64,000 nt of DNA from Faucicola sp041855445 (GCA_041855445.1 JBHAEG010000044.1:22406-86405); one strand, 5' to 3'; positions 17,579 to 27,238 are shown, counted from the stretch's first letter. Translations and numbers: made by a program. Notes: generated by a model not told the origin, from the letters alone.

Positions 17579-19228
17579 ATGAAAAAGGTGATAGTTTACG
17601 GTTGGCAAGACAGCATGATGCTAAGCCTATGGCTGATGATAAGTGTATTTTTAACCGCTTGCCAACAGCTACCAGCTAACAATCATTTACTAAAAAGTCA
17701 GCAAATCACTCAAAGTATTCAGCAATCCACTACTGACATCAAAAAATCCAATTTAACTGCCAAAGTCACTCAAAATGTTGCAAAAAATATTTCAGGATAT
17801 TATCCGATTATCTCTGGATTTGATGCTTTAGCCTCTCGTAGTATTTTGACCAATCTTGCTGAACATAGCATTGATGTACAATATTATATTTGGCATAATG
17901 ATGAAGCATCACAACTATTACTCAAAGATTTATATCAGTCGGCAAATCGTGGGGTAAAAGTACGATTATTACTTGATGATTTAAATACTAATCCAAAACT
18001 TGACCAACAATTATTGGCTTTTGCTCAACACCCAAATATCGCTGTTCGGCTGATGAACCCAAAAAAACAACGTAAGCTGATGCCAATGAATTTTGTAACG
18101 AGTTTTCCTCGTTTTCATCGGCGTATGCACAATAAAAGCATGACTTTTGATAAACAATTATCGATTATTGGCGGGCGTAATATTGGTGATATGTATTTGC
18201 GAGATGATAAAGATGAAGTGTTTTCTGATTTAGACGTGTTACTGATTGGTAAAGTCGTTCAAGATATTGATGAAAGTTTTGAAGGCTATTGGAATAGTCG
18301 ATTATCCTATGATATTGATGCGTTAATTAAACCTGCAACCAGTGATGAAAACTTAAAAACAGAACAATATTTTATCCAAACATTAGATAAAATTTATCCA
18401 ACGAATATTGATAGTACGTTAAAAAATACTGCGTCATTATATCAAAATACAAGTTTTACAAGCCACTTTGATAAAAAGAAACTCACAGGAAAAGTGCCAT
18501 TTCGTTGGGTAAAAATTGAGTTTAAGGCTGATGATGTCAATAAACTACTAAAAAAAGATGATAAAAATTATAATTTAGTCAATCAGTTACGAAAAACTTT
18601 TGGCAAGCCAAAACGTCAATTTACCATGATTTCTTCATATTTTGTGCCAACACGTCAAGGCGTAAAAGATTTGGTAAAATTGGCAAATCAGGGAGTAAAA
18701 ATAAAAATTTTAACGAATTCTTTTGATGCCACAGATGTATCAGCAGTACATGCAGGCTATAGTGAAACTCGCCGTGATTTGTTAAAGGCAGGCATAGAAA
18801 TTTATGAGTTAAAATCAACCGCAAATCCAATTTTGAAACAAAATAAAACGAAAAATAAGCAAAAAAAAGAACGTTCATTTCAACTAAAATCATCAACAAG
18901 TTTACATACAAAAGCCTTTGCCGTAGATAATGAAAAAGCATTTATTGGCTCTTATAATATAGACCCACGTTCAGCAAACATTAATACAGAACTTGGCGTG
19001 GTCATTTACGATAGCAAACTGGTTGAACAAATGCACGCAATGATTGGTAAAAATTTACTCACAGATGCTTATCAAGTAGTTTTAACACCAGCTGATACGT
19101 TGGCATGGCAAACCATACAAGGCAATCCGCCCAAGCTCCATGTCAGCCAAAATGAGCCTAATATGTCAATAATTAACTTAGTTTGGGTACAATTATTTTC
19201 TTTTTTGCCAATAGATTGGCTATTGTAA
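17579..19228 (+). CDS. Phospholipase D-family lipoprotein, cardiolipin synthase ClsC-like
   Basis: Two HKD motifs, HNKSMTFDKQ (about residue 185) and HTKAFAVDNE (about residue 445), place it in the phospholipase D superfamily. The flanking IIGGRNIGD and FIGSYNIDPRSA are typical of the ClsC/YmdC branch, which makes cardiolipin. The N-terminus is a lipoprotein signal with lipobox LTAC, so it is probably anchored on the periplasmic side. Product length is 549 from ATG 17579, with AAGGTGA 9 bases upstream; the in-frame TTG at 17570 is too close to that site. E. coli ClsC is 473 residues. A ymdB-like partner gene is not adjacent. Substrate remains inferred. Confidence 0.85.
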   Translation: MKKVIVYGWQDSMMLSLWLMISVFLTACQQLPANNHLLKSQQITQSIQQSTTDIKKSNLTAKVTQNVAKNISGYYPIISGFDALASRSILTNLAEHSIDVQYYIWHNDEASQLLLKDLYQSANRGVKVRLLLDDLNTNPKLDQQLLAFAQHPNIAVRLMNPKKQRKLMPMNFVTSFPRFHRRMHNKSMTFDKQLSIIGGRNIGDMYLRDDKDEVFSDLDVLLIGKVVQDIDESFEGYWNSRLSYDIDALIKPATSDENLKTEQYFIQTLDKIYPTNIDSTLKNTASLYQNTSFTSHFDKKKLTGKVPFRWVKIEFKADDVNKLLKKDDKNYNLVNQLRKTFGKPKRQFTMISSYFVPTRQGVKDLVKLANQGVKIKILTNSFDATDVSAVHAGYSETRRDLLKAGIEIYELKSTANPILKQNKTKNKQKKERSFQLKSSTSLHTKAFAVDNEKAFIGSYNIDPRSANINTELGVVIYDSKLVEQMHAMIGKNLLTDAYQVVLTPADTLAWQTIQGNPPKLHVSQNEPNMSIINLVWVQLFSFLPIDWLL

Positions 19229-19308
19229 CAATGAATTACAAAGTTTTTCCAATTGGTTAGGTAAAATTTCTGTCAAATTTGCCCATGTTGTTTTGCAAGT
19301 GAGAATTC

Positions 19309-20622
19309 ATGCCATTTTTTCATCATCAAACAGACGAGCTACGGGAGTTAAAACCTAGCGAAAAAAGCATTATTTTTTTGATAATTATTGGTTCTTCATT
19401 GGCTTGCTTTGATTTTATTGCCCATATATATTTTATTGAATATATTTTTCAGGCTTTTTTTCCAAGTCAATTACCAGATTGGCTTAAAATATTGAGTATT
19501 TTAGGTATTGTGACCTCAAGCTATATTTTTCGCTTGGTAGGCGGTATGATTATTGCCGATATTGGCGACCGTTTTGGTAGAAGGCAAATGCTAATCTTTA
19601 GCTGGGCAATGATTGCTTTTTCTACATTGTCAATTGCATTATTACCAACATATCAACATATTGGTAGTTTGGCATTAATGCTATTTTTGTTATTACGGTT
19701 AATACAAGGATTTGCGTTTGGTGGCGTGATACCAATTTCGTGGGTGTATGTCGCAGAACAAGTGCCTCGAAGTCATATTGGGCTGGCAAGTGGTGCATTA
19801 ATGGCAGGATTAGTACTGTCAATTATACTAAACAGTATATTAATGCACTCTTTAACCAAATTATTAACATTAGCACAGATGATTGACTATGGTTGGCGAA
19901 TACCGTTTTTGATTGGAGGGTTGGGGTCATTTTTGGTATTGATGTTACGCCGACACTTGACAGAAACACCAGTTTGGTTAAACGCAAAACGCCAACAAAA
20001 AATCGTGCGAGGCTATCCACTGCGAGTGATTTTTCGTAAGTATCGTTATGGATTATGTACAACATTTTTATTAGCGTGGTTTACAGTCAGTTTATTTTCG
20101 ATAGTATTGCTACTACTGCCAAATATTGGCGAGATATATTTTGATATTGAAAGTAATGTCATTAACATTGCCAGTGGGCTTGGGGCATTTTTTATGATTT
20201 TAGGTTGTGTCACCTTTGGTTATTTAGCTGACCGTATTAATTCAGGTACGTTATTAATGGTTGGTTGCACTGCATTAATTACTAGCAGTTTAGTATTTTT
20301 TAATTATATTAATAACGGTAGTGATTATTTATTTTTAGGTTATGCCTTTTTAGGTTTTTGTTCTGGTATCATTGGAATGATACCCAGTATCTGTATTCGT
20401 TTGTTTCCTGCCGAAGTGCGATTTAGTGGTATCTCTTTTTGTTATAACATGACTTATGTATTAACAAGTATACTCACGGCATTGTTAGTAGGATATGCGA
20501 CCGCTTATTTATCATTTATCCCATTATTATATATGGTGTTTATTTGTGTTATCATGATTATTGTTGGCTTATATCTGAATAATTTACATGGATTATATCG
20601 CATGGAAAAATATGATAATTAG
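19309..20622 (+). CDS. Major facilitator transporter, MHS (metabolite:H+ symporter) type
   Basis: A 437-residue protein with twelve hydrophobic segments. The MFS loop signature ADIGDRFGRRQML lies after helix 2, and RLIQGFAFGGVIPISWVYVAE with QVPRSHIGLASG is the pattern of the ProP/KgtP-like MHS subfamily. Proton-coupled uptake of an organic acid or osmolyte is the usual role; the substrate cannot be told from sequence. AAGTGAGAATTC precedes the ATG. Monocistronic. Confidence 0.85.
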   Translation: MPFFHHQTDELRELKPSEKSIIFLIIIGSSLACFDFIAHIYFIEYIFQAFFPSQLPDWLKILSILGIVTSSYIFRLVGGMIIADIGDRFGRRQMLIFSWAMIAFSTLSIALLPTYQHIGSLALMLFLLLRLIQGFAFGGVIPISWVYVAEQVPRSHIGLASGALMAGLVLSIILNSILMHSLTKLLTLAQMIDYGWRIPFLIGGLGSFLVLMLRRHLTETPVWLNAKRQQKIVRGYPLRVIFRKYRYGLCTTFLLAWFTVSLFSIVLLLLPNIGEIYFDIESNVINIASGLGAFFMILGCVTFGYLADRINSGTLLMVGCTALITSSLVFFNYINNGSDYLFLGYAFLGFCSGIIGMIPSICIRLFPAEVRFSGISFCYNMTYVLTSILTALLVGYATAYLSFIPLLYMVFICVIMIIVGLYLNNLHGLYRMEKYDN

Positions 20623-20745
20623 TTTAATTAAGTGATAGATATATAAAATATTTTTATTATTTATTTGTGTTTTTTTGTATAAAAAAATGAGAAAATTTCA
20701 GCAAAACTTGTCAAACAATTAAAATTTAAAATCCGATGAATGACC

Positions 20746-20773
20746 TTGACTTGTGAATAAGCCTTGATATGCT
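20746..20773 (+). promoter_or_regulatory. Candidate sigma70 promoter for nrdA
   Basis: TTGACT (5 of 6 to consensus) is followed after 16 bp by TATGCT (4 of 6). The alternative is a start overlapping the NrdR-like boxes, where TATAGT and TATATT serve as possible -10 elements but lack a good -35. Confidence 0.4.
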
Positions 20774-20868
20774 TGATAAACAGAAAGGTCTTTGCAAAGT
20801 AAAAATTGATAGGACAAATTTGTTTCACAAAACGAGAAAAAATACAAGCTAGAAAAATAAAAAAATAT

Positions 20869-20914
20869 AGTCTATATTGTACATGCTAAAAATCTTACCC
20901 CCTATATCTAGTAA
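20869..20914 (+). promoter_or_regulatory. Pair of NrdR-like boxes
   Basis: CTATATCTAGT (core at 20902-20912) fits the NrdR palindrome acaCwAtATaTwGtgt at nearly all core positions. A weaker site starts 30 bp upstream, where only the left half (CTATAT at 20872-20877) matches. Paired boxes about three helical turns apart upstream of ribonucleotide reductase genes are the norm for the ATP/dATP-sensing repressor NrdR. Confidence 0.5.
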
Positions 20915-20957
20915 AATTTCACCATATAAAGAAAACCTCTTTTTATGGTTAGGGGGT
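20896..20957 (+). ncRNA. Nested hairpin in the nrdA leader
   Basis: Outer arms TACCCCCT and AGGGGGTG enclose a second, stronger stem, CCATATAAAGA against TCTTTTTATGG (10 of 11 paired), with a long unpaired left bulge that contains the NrdR-like box. It could be an RNA element or just DNA symmetry; I know no named leader that it matches. Confidence 0.35.
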
Positions 20958-20981
20958 GTTTTGTTTCTGTTTTTTACCCAC

Positions 20982-21040
20982 AAAACTGTTAAAGATGATG
21001 AAATCATGCCATATGATGTATAAAAATAATTTAACAGTTT
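20982..21040 (+). repeat. 11-bp inverted repeat just before the nrdA ribosome site
   Basis: AAACTGTTAAA (20983-20993) and TTTAACAGTTT (21030-21040) are perfect inverted copies separated by 36 nt that include a small ATCAT/ATGAT stem. The right arm ends a few bases before AAGGA of nrdA, so folding of the RNA would place the ribosome site at the foot of a hairpin. Confidence 0.55.
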
Positions 21041-21058
21041 AAAACAAGGAAAATACCC

Positions 21059-23335
21059 ATGATTAAATTTGAACATATGCAAGTGCAAAAACGCGATGGT
21101 CGTTTTGAGCCGATAAACTTAGATAAAATTCATCAAGTGATTGAATGGGCATCAGAAGGTTTACATAATGTGTCAGTATCTCAAGTTGAGATGAAATCAC
21201 ATATTCAATTTTATGATGGGATTACAACAAAAAGTATTCATGAAACGATTATCAAATCTGCATCGGATTTGATTTCAGTAGAAACGCCAGATTATCAATA
21301 CTTATCGGCTCGTTTGGCAATTTTTCATTTACGCAAAATCGCTTATGGACAATTTGAACCACCACATTTATACGCCCATGTTAAAAAATTAACCCGTGAT
21401 GGCAAATATGATGCACATATTTTACAAGATTATAGCGTAGCAGAGTTTAACGAATTAAATGATTATATTCAGCATAGTCGGGATTTAAATTTTGCATATG
21501 CGGCAGTCAAACAAATGGAAGGTAAATATTTGGTGCAAGACCGAGTCACCAAGCAAGTATTTGAAAGCCCACAGTTCTTATATATGCTGGTTGGTATGTG
21601 TTTGTTTGCAAAATATGAACCGTCCAAACGCTTAGATTTTGTCAAACGTTTTTATGATGCGACTTCATTGTTTAAAATTTCATTGCCAACCCCAATTATG
21701 GCGGGCGTGCGTACACCATCTCGTCAATTTAGCTCATGTGTATTGATTGAATGTGATGATAGTTTAGACAGTATCAATGCAACCACCAGTGCAATCGTAC
21801 GTTATGTCTCACAACGTGCAGGAATTGGCGTGAATGCAGGGCGTATTCGGGCATTAGGTAGTCCAATTCGTCATGGCGAGGCTCAGCATACGGGCTGTAT
21901 TCCATTTTATAAATTATTTCAAACAGCCGTAAAATGTTGCTCACAAGGTGGCGTTCGAGGTGGTGCGGCGACTTTATTTTATCCATTGTGGCATTTAGAA
22001 GTTGAAAATTTATTGGTATTAAAAAATAATCGTGGGGTGGAGGATAATCGTGTCCGTCATATGGATTATGGGGTACAAATTAATAAAACCATGTATCAAC
22101 GTTTGATTAAAAATCAACATATTACGCTATTTTCACCCTCTGATGTAGCAGGATTGTATGAAGCATTTTTTGCTAATCAAGCCGAGTTTGAACGTTTATA
22201 TCAACAATATGAAAATGACCCAAATATCCGTAAACGTCAAGTTCCAGCCCAAGAATTATTTAGCCTAATGATGCAAGAGCGAGCGAGTACAGGGCGGATT
22301 TATATTCAAAATGTTGACCATTGTAATACACACAGTGCATTTAATCCCAACTTTGCACCTATCCGCCAATCCAACTTATGTATGGAAATTACCTTACCAA
22401 CAAAACACTTAGATAATATCAATGATGAAAAAGGTGAAATTGCATTATGTACTTTGTCAGGGATTAATTTGGGTGAAATTAATACGGTCAATGACATTGA
22501 AGAGCCTGCGGAATTGGTAGTGCGAGCATTAGATGCGTTACTTGATTATCAAGATTATCCTGTGAAAGCTGCTGAAAATAGCTCGATGAACCGCCGTACA
22601 CTTGGGGTTGGCGTGATTAACTATGCCTATTTTTTAGCAAAAAATGGTGTTAAATATTCTGATGATAATGCAATTGGTCTAACGCATCGTACTTTTGAAG
22701 CTTTACAATATTATCTATTAAAAGCTTCTAATACACTGGCTAAAGAAAAAGGGGCTTGCCCAGCGTTTCATGAAACCACTTACTCACAGGGGATTTTACC
22801 AATTGACAGCTATAAAAAAGATATTGATAGCTTTTGTCAAGAACCTTTACATTTTGATTGGGAAGCATTGCGAGCAGATATTGTCACCCATGGGTTACGC
22901 AATTCAACCTTGACCGCCTTAATGCCATCAGAAACATCAAGCCAAATTGCTAATGCAACAAATGGTATTGAGCCACCTCGAGGCTTAGTATCAGTGAAAG
23001 CATCAAAAGATGGTATCCTAAAACAAGTTGTACCAGATATTGACAAATTAAAACATCAATATGAATTACTTTGGCAAATGCCAAATAATAACGGTTATCT
23101 AAAACTGGTCGCCGTGATGCAAAAATTTATTGACCAAAGTATCTCAACCAATACGAGCTATGACCCGTTACGTTTTGATGATGGGCGTGTACCAATGAAG
23201 GTATTAATTCAAGATTTACTCATGGCATATAAATTGGGTATTAAAACTTTATATTATCATAACACACGTGACCATGCGAATGATGCTCAAGAAGATTTAG
23301 CGACTGGCTGTGCTGGTGGTGCATGTACGTTATAA
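21059..23335 (+). CDS. nrdA: Ribonucleoside-diphosphate reductase, alpha subunit (class Ia)
   Basis: Reduces ribonucleoside diphosphates to deoxyribonucleotides aerobically. The N-terminal ATP-cone (about residues 6-95) gives activity control by ATP/dATP. Active-site residues are visible in FSSCVLIECDDS, SNLCMEITLP (Cys and Glu) and ALCTLSGINLG; the radical-transfer tyrosine pair is in IKTLYYHNTRDH, and the C-terminal redox pair in CAGGACTL (Cys 751 and 756). Length 758 matches E. coli NrdA (761). AAGGA precedes the ATG at 21059; a second ATG at 21077 is possible. nrdB follows after 46 bp. Confidence 0.97.
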   Translation: MIKFEHMQVQKRDGRFEPINLDKIHQVIEWASEGLHNVSVSQVEMKSHIQFYDGITTKSIHETIIKSASDLISVETPDYQYLSARLAIFHLRKIAYGQFEPPHLYAHVKKLTRDGKYDAHILQDYSVAEFNELNDYIQHSRDLNFAYAAVKQMEGKYLVQDRVTKQVFESPQFLYMLVGMCLFAKYEPSKRLDFVKRFYDATSLFKISLPTPIMAGVRTPSRQFSSCVLIECDDSLDSINATTSAIVRYVSQRAGIGVNAGRIRALGSPIRHGEAQHTGCIPFYKLFQTAVKCCSQGGVRGGAATLFYPLWHLEVENLLVLKNNRGVEDNRVRHMDYGVQINKTMYQRLIKNQHITLFSPSDVAGLYEAFFANQAEFERLYQQYENDPNIRKRQVPAQELFSLMMQERASTGRIYIQNVDHCNTHSAFNPNFAPIRQSNLCMEITLPTKHLDNINDEKGEIALCTLSGINLGEINTVNDIEEPAELVVRALDALLDYQDYPVKAAENSSMNRRTLGVGVINYAYFLAKNGVKYSDDNAIGLTHRTFEALQYYLLKASNTLAKEKGACPAFHETTYSQGILPIDSYKKDIDSFCQEPLHFDWEALRADIVTHGLRNSTLTALMPSETSSQIANATNGIEPPRGLVSVKASKDGILKQVVPDIDKLKHQYELLWQMPNNNGYLKLVAVMQKFIDQSISTNTSYDPLRFDDGRVPMKVLIQDLLMAYKLGIKTLYYHNTRDHANDAQEDLATGCAGGACTL

Positions 23336-23381
23336 GATAACCCATTAAATTTTAACCCTATTTTGAGTAGATATAATCATT

Positions 23382-24515
23382 ATGACCTATTCGATTTTTT
23401 GTCAAACCAAAAACAATCCTTTGATTGAGCCGATGTTTTTTGGGCAACCTGTCAATGTTGCCCGTTATGACCAGCAAAAATTTGCAATTTTTGAGCAGCT
23501 GATTGAAAAACAATTATCGTTTTTTTGGCGACCTGAAGAAATTGACGTATCAAAAGACCGTTTAGATTTTGCCAATTTACCTGCCCATGAACAACATATT
23601 TTTTTAAGTAATCTTAAATATCAAACATTGCTTGACTCTATTCAAGGGCGTAGTCCAAATGTAGTTTTATTACCATTGGTATCTATCCCAGAACTAGAAA
23701 CATGGATAGAAACATGGTCATTTTCAGAAACAATTCATTCTCGCAGTTACACACATATTATTCGTAACGTGGTCAATAACCCTAGTATAATTTTTGAAGA
23801 TATCGTTGATAATCCTTATATTTTAGAACGAGCAAATGATATTGCAAAATATTATGATGATTTGTATCAATCTGCCCAAATTTATAACTTATACGGTGAA
23901 GGTCGTTATCAAATCAAACAAAAACTGGTAAATATTACCTTAAGAGAACTTAAGAAAAAATTATATTTATGCTTAGTGGCAATTAATGTTTTAGAAGCCA
24001 TTCGTTTTTATGTGTCATTTGCTTGTTCATTTGCCTTTGCTGAGCGTAAATTAATGGAAGGCAATGCCAAAATTATCAAAATGATTGCCCGTGATGAAGC
24101 ATTACATTTAAATGGCACACAACATATTTTAAACCTAATGCAACTGGGTAAAGACGACCCAGAGATGGTAGAAATTGCCAAAGAATGCCAAGCACAAGCA
24201 ATTGAAATTTTCCGTCAAGCGTCAGAGCAAGAAAAAGCATGGGCAAAATATCTGTTTAAAGATGGTTCAATGATAGGGTTAAATTACAATATCTTATCTC
24301 AGTATGTAGAATATATTACTAATTTGCGTATGGAAGCGTTAAGTTTACCGTCAATTTTTGCTAATGCAAAAACCAATCCTATTCCGTGGATTAACGCATG
24401 GTTATCTTCTGATAATGTACAAGTTGCACCGCAAGAGTCTGAAATTACTTCTTATTTAGTTGGGCAAATTGATGCAGAGCTTGGCGAAAATGCTTTTGAT
24501 GATTTTGAGTTATAA
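23382..24515 (+). CDS. nrdB: Ribonucleoside-diphosphate reductase, beta subunit (class Ia)
   Basis: Carries the diferric-tyrosyl radical used by NrdA. The radical tyrosine sits in ETIHSRSYTHIIRN; iron ligands include Glu and His of IARDEALHLNGTQH. The acidic C-terminal tail (LGENAFDDFEL) is the segment that docks on NrdA. Length 377 equals the E. coli type. Only a weak ribosome site (GAG) is visible. The small ferredoxin gene 24 bp downstream completes the operon. Confidence 0.97.
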   Translation: MTYSIFCQTKNNPLIEPMFFGQPVNVARYDQQKFAIFEQLIEKQLSFFWRPEEIDVSKDRLDFANLPAHEQHIFLSNLKYQTLLDSIQGRSPNVVLLPLVSIPELETWIETWSFSETIHSRSYTHIIRNVVNNPSIIFEDIVDNPYILERANDIAKYYDDLYQSAQIYNLYGEGRYQIKQKLVNITLRELKKKLYLCLVAINVLEAIRFYVSFACSFAFAERKLMEGNAKIIKMIARDEALHLNGTQHILNLMQLGKDDPEMVEIAKECQAQAIEIFRQASEQEKAWAKYLFKDGSMIGLNYNILSQYVEYITNLRMEALSLPSIFANAKTNPIPWINAWLSSDNVQVAPQESEITSYLVGQIDAELGENAFDDFEL

Positions 24516-24539
24516 CTGATAGGATAAAATAAATTAACT

Positions 24540-24803
24540 ATGGCATGGATTTTTACACAACAATCAAAATTTTATTTACATGAGGGCGAAACATTATTGC
24601 GGGGTTTATTACGGGCAGGTTATCCTGCTCGTTATGAGTGCTGTGGTGGTTATTGTGGGACGTGTAAAGTAAAATGTTCAACCATTGGTCAGGTAGATAT
24701 TCGTTATTTTCAAGAGCCATTGGCATTATTGGAAGAAGATGAAATTTTGCCGTGTAGCTGTCAGGTTTTTGGCGTGTTACAAATATCTTTAGATGAACAT
24801 TAG
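24540..24803 (+). CDS. yfaE: 2Fe-2S ferredoxin, YfaE-like
   Basis: An 87-residue plant-type [2Fe-2S] ferredoxin with ligands CCGGYCGTC (Cys 34/35, 39 and 42) and a last Cys in LPCSCQV (72 or 74). E. coli YfaE, in the same place after nrdB, supplies electrons to rebuild the NrdB diiron-tyrosyl cofactor; the same job is inferred here from gene order and length. The ribosome site AGGA is rather far (about 16 bp) from the ATG, so translation may depend on coupling to nrdB. Confidence 0.9.
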   Translation: MAWIFTQQSKFYLHEGETLLRGLLRAGYPARYECCGGYCGTCKVKCSTIGQVDIRYFQEPLALLEEDEILPCSCQVFGVLQISLDEH

Positions 24804-24976
24804 GCTTTTTTACATGAAACGCTTTATTATTTACGATACAACCCCATATTATACGCTATAATGTTAGGTTTCGTATTAAAACCTGTTATCATCTAATTTC
24901 GACAAAAGCAATGATTAAATGGGCAGGTTTTTGCTAATCCTAATTTAAATCAACATGATTGATAAAGTGAGCCCTT

Positions 24977-26875
24977 ATGAGCGAACATTCTACCTCTCAA
25001 CTTGCCACCCTCATTCAGCTTGGTAAAGAACAAGGTTACTTAACTTATGCAGAAATTAACGACCAACTCCCCGATTCTGTAACGGAAAGCGACCAAATCG
25101 AAGACATCATTCAGATGCTTAGCGATATTGGTATTAAAATTTTTGAAGTTGCCCCTGATGATGATGACATTTTGATGAGTGATGAGGGCGACAGTGATGA
25201 TATTGCTGCTGATGAAGCGGCGGCAGTTTTGGCATCAGTGGAATCTGAACCAGGACGAACAACTGACCCTGTACGTATGTATATGCGAGAAATGGGAACG
25301 GTTGATTTATTAACTAGAGAAGGTGAAATTTCCATTGCTAAACGCATTGAAGAAGGTATTCGAGATGTACAATATGCAATGACTTACTGGCCTGGCACTG
25401 TCGCTATGGTGCTTGAAGAGTATAAACAAACATTTGAAGGTGAAAAAAAGGTTTCTGATATTATTACGGGCTTTTTAGACCCAGAAGATACCGATTTAAG
25501 TTTGCTAGAAAACGAAGCAACAGAACTAGATTTGCCAATTTTATCGGCTAAAAGTAAAAAAATCATTGATGATGTAGACCTTGATGATAGTCATGAAGAC
25601 GAAATTGAGGATTTAGATGAAGCTGATATTAATGAAGACAGTGATGCAGACGATACTAGCGGACTTGACCCAGAAGAGGTGAAAGTACGTTTTGAAGAAT
25701 TAGAACGCTTATTTTTAATTGCAAGCCAAGCTGTAGCAGAGCATGGACGAAACAGTCCTGAAGCAGAAGAAGCTTACGCCCAGTTAGCAAATTGCTTTAT
25801 GGTGTTTAAATTAAATAGTCGTGTTGCTGATAACATCATGGCATTAATGCGTAGCGTCTATGAAGATGTGCGTAAACAAGAGCGTCAAATTATGAAACTT
25901 GTGATTAGACGTGGAAAAATGCCTCGTGAAGAATTTCGTAAAACCTTCCCAAATAATGAGGCAAACCTTGACTGGTTGCCCAATCGTATTGCAGGCAAGC
26001 CAGCATTTGCTGATAGTTTAGAACGAGTATTAGATGATGTATTACGTTTACAGCAACGTATTCGTGACCATGAAATTCAGCTTGACATGAACATTGACGA
26101 AATGAAAGATGTTGCTCGCCGTATGTCAATTGGTGAAGCGAAAGCTCGCCGAGCTAAAAAAGAAATGGTTGAAGCAAACTTACGTTTAGTAATTTCTATT
26201 GCTAAAAAATATACCAATCGTGGATTACAATTTTTAGATTTAATTCAAGAAGGTAACATCGGCTTAATGAAAGCGGTCGATAAATTTGAATATCGCCGAG
26301 GTTATAAATTTTCCACCTATGCGACATGGTGGATACGTCAAGCAATTACTCGTTCAATTGCTGACCAAGCCCGTACCATTCGTATCCCAGTGCATATGAT
26401 TGAAACGATTAATAAAATTAATCGAGTATCTCGTCAATTGTTACAAGAAATGGGACGTGAGCCTACCCCTGATGAACTTGGTGAACGTTTAGACATGGAC
26501 GAAGCTAAAGTACGAAAAGTGTTAAAAATCGCTAAAGAACCGATTTCGATGGAAACCCCAATTGGTGATGATGAAGATTCGCATTTGGGTGATTTTATTG
26601 AAGATTCGAGCATCAGTAGCCCTGTCGATGAAGCAACTGCTGCAGGTTTAAAAGAAGCAACTCGAGAAGTGTTGAGTAATCTCACTGAAAGAGAAGCCAA
26701 AGTATTAAAAATGCGATTTGGGATAGATATGGCAACAGACCATACTTTAGAAGAAGTAGGCAAACAATTTGATGTGACTCGTGAACGTATTCGCCAAATT
26801 GAAGCCAAAGCCTTACGCAAATTGCGTCACCCTTCACGTTCAGAACATTTACGTTCATTCTTAGAAAATGATTAA
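24977..26875 (+). CDS. rpoD: RNA polymerase sigma factor RpoD (sigma 70)
   Basis: Primary sigma factor. The 632-residue protein has region 1.1 at the N-terminus, region 1.2 (DPVRMYMREMGTVDLLTREGEI), the long non-conserved insert with an acidic stretch around residues 195-235, region 2 with YKFSTYATWWIRQAITRSIA (-10 recognition), region 3, and region 4 with the helix-turn-helix DHTLEEVGKQFDVTRERIRQ (-35 recognition). It is separated from dnaG and rpsU, unlike E. coli. GTGAG sits before the ATG; TATAAT at 24857-24862 is a likely -10 without a clear -35. Confidence 0.97.
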   Translation: MSEHSTSQLATLIQLGKEQGYLTYAEINDQLPDSVTESDQIEDIIQMLSDIGIKIFEVAPDDDDILMSDEGDSDDIAADEAAAVLASVESEPGRTTDPVRMYMREMGTVDLLTREGEISIAKRIEEGIRDVQYAMTYWPGTVAMVLEEYKQTFEGEKKVSDIITGFLDPEDTDLSLLENEATELDLPILSAKSKKIIDDVDLDDSHEDEIEDLDEADINEDSDADDTSGLDPEEVKVRFEELERLFLIASQAVAEHGRNSPEAEEAYAQLANCFMVFKLNSRVADNIMALMRSVYEDVRKQERQIMKLVIRRGKMPREEFRKTFPNNEANLDWLPNRIAGKPAFADSLERVLDDVLRLQQRIRDHEIQLDMNIDEMKDVARRMSIGEAKARRAKKEMVEANLRLVISIAKKYTNRGLQFLDLIQEGNIGLMKAVDKFEYRRGYKFSTYATWWIRQAITRSIADQARTIRIPVHMIETINKINRVSRQLLQEMGREPTPDELGERLDMDEAKVRKVLKIAKEPISMETPIGDDEDSHLGDFIEDSSISSPVDEATAAGLKEATREVLSNLTEREAKVLKMRFGIDMATDHTLEEVGKQFDVTRERIRQIEAKALRKLRHPSRSEHLRSFLEND

Positions 26876-26901
26876 TTGTAAAAAGCGTGTTAATACAATA
26901 T

Positions 26902-26925
26902 ATTGGGTTGTACAATCAGCCCAAT
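26902..26925 (+). terminator. Weak hairpin after rpoD
   Basis: ATTGGG and CCCAAT pair around a 12-nt loop between rpoD and the YbeD-like gene. No run of T follows, so partial read-through into the next gene is likely. Confidence 0.3.
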
Positions 26926-26947
26926 TTATCAACTAAAAGGATAAACA

Positions 26948-27238
26948 ATGCAACCGAAAAAAACTGATATTCAAAATCCAGAATTGTGGCAATTTCCGAT
27001 GAATTATCCATTAAGCATCATCGGTCATGAGGGTGAAAAAGAAACATTATTGAATGAAGTAAAATTAATTTTGGCAACATTATTTCCTGATTTTGATTTA
27101 GCCAGCTTGGTTGTCAATCCATCACGCACAGGACGTTTTCATTCTATTCGTGCCAATGTCTATTTAACGAATGCCCAACAAGTTAATGATTTATATAAAG
27201 CATTAGATGAGGCTAAAACAATTAAAACAGTGCTTTAA
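26948..27238 (+). CDS. ybeD: YbeD-like DUF493 protein
   Basis: A 96-residue protein of the DUF493 family with a small alpha/beta fold. Family features are LWQFPMNYPLSIIGHEGE near the start and the middle segment SRTGRFHSIRANVYLTNAQQV. E. coli YbeD lies by lipB and has been linked to regulation by fold alone; its function is unknown, and here it follows rpoD instead. AAAGGATAAAC precedes the ATG. Its stop overlaps that of convergent dusB by 4 bp. Confidence 0.85.
   Translation: MQPKKTDIQNPELWQFPMNYPLSIIGHEGEKETLLNEVKLILATLFPDFDLASLVVNPSRTGRFHSIRANVYLTNAQQVNDLYKALDEAKTIKTVL

Larger units (their letters stand above)
20623..21058 (+). promoter_or_regulatory. 436-bp gene-free region: leader of the nrdAB operon
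   Basis: No convincing gene here. It holds a sigma70-like promoter candidate (20746-20773), NrdR-like boxes (20869-20914) and two inverted-repeat structures (20896-20957 and 20982-21040), listed separately. The first about 100 bp are very AT-rich with poly-A/T tracts. If the upstream promoter is used, the leader RNA would be close to 280 nt, unusually long for this operon. Confidence 0.6.

Noticed and set aside
20849..21088. Minus-strand 79-codon frame in the nrdA leader
   Set aside because: Composition is poly-A/T driven, there is no ribosome site, and it overlaps the nrdA start; the inverted repeats explain the region better.
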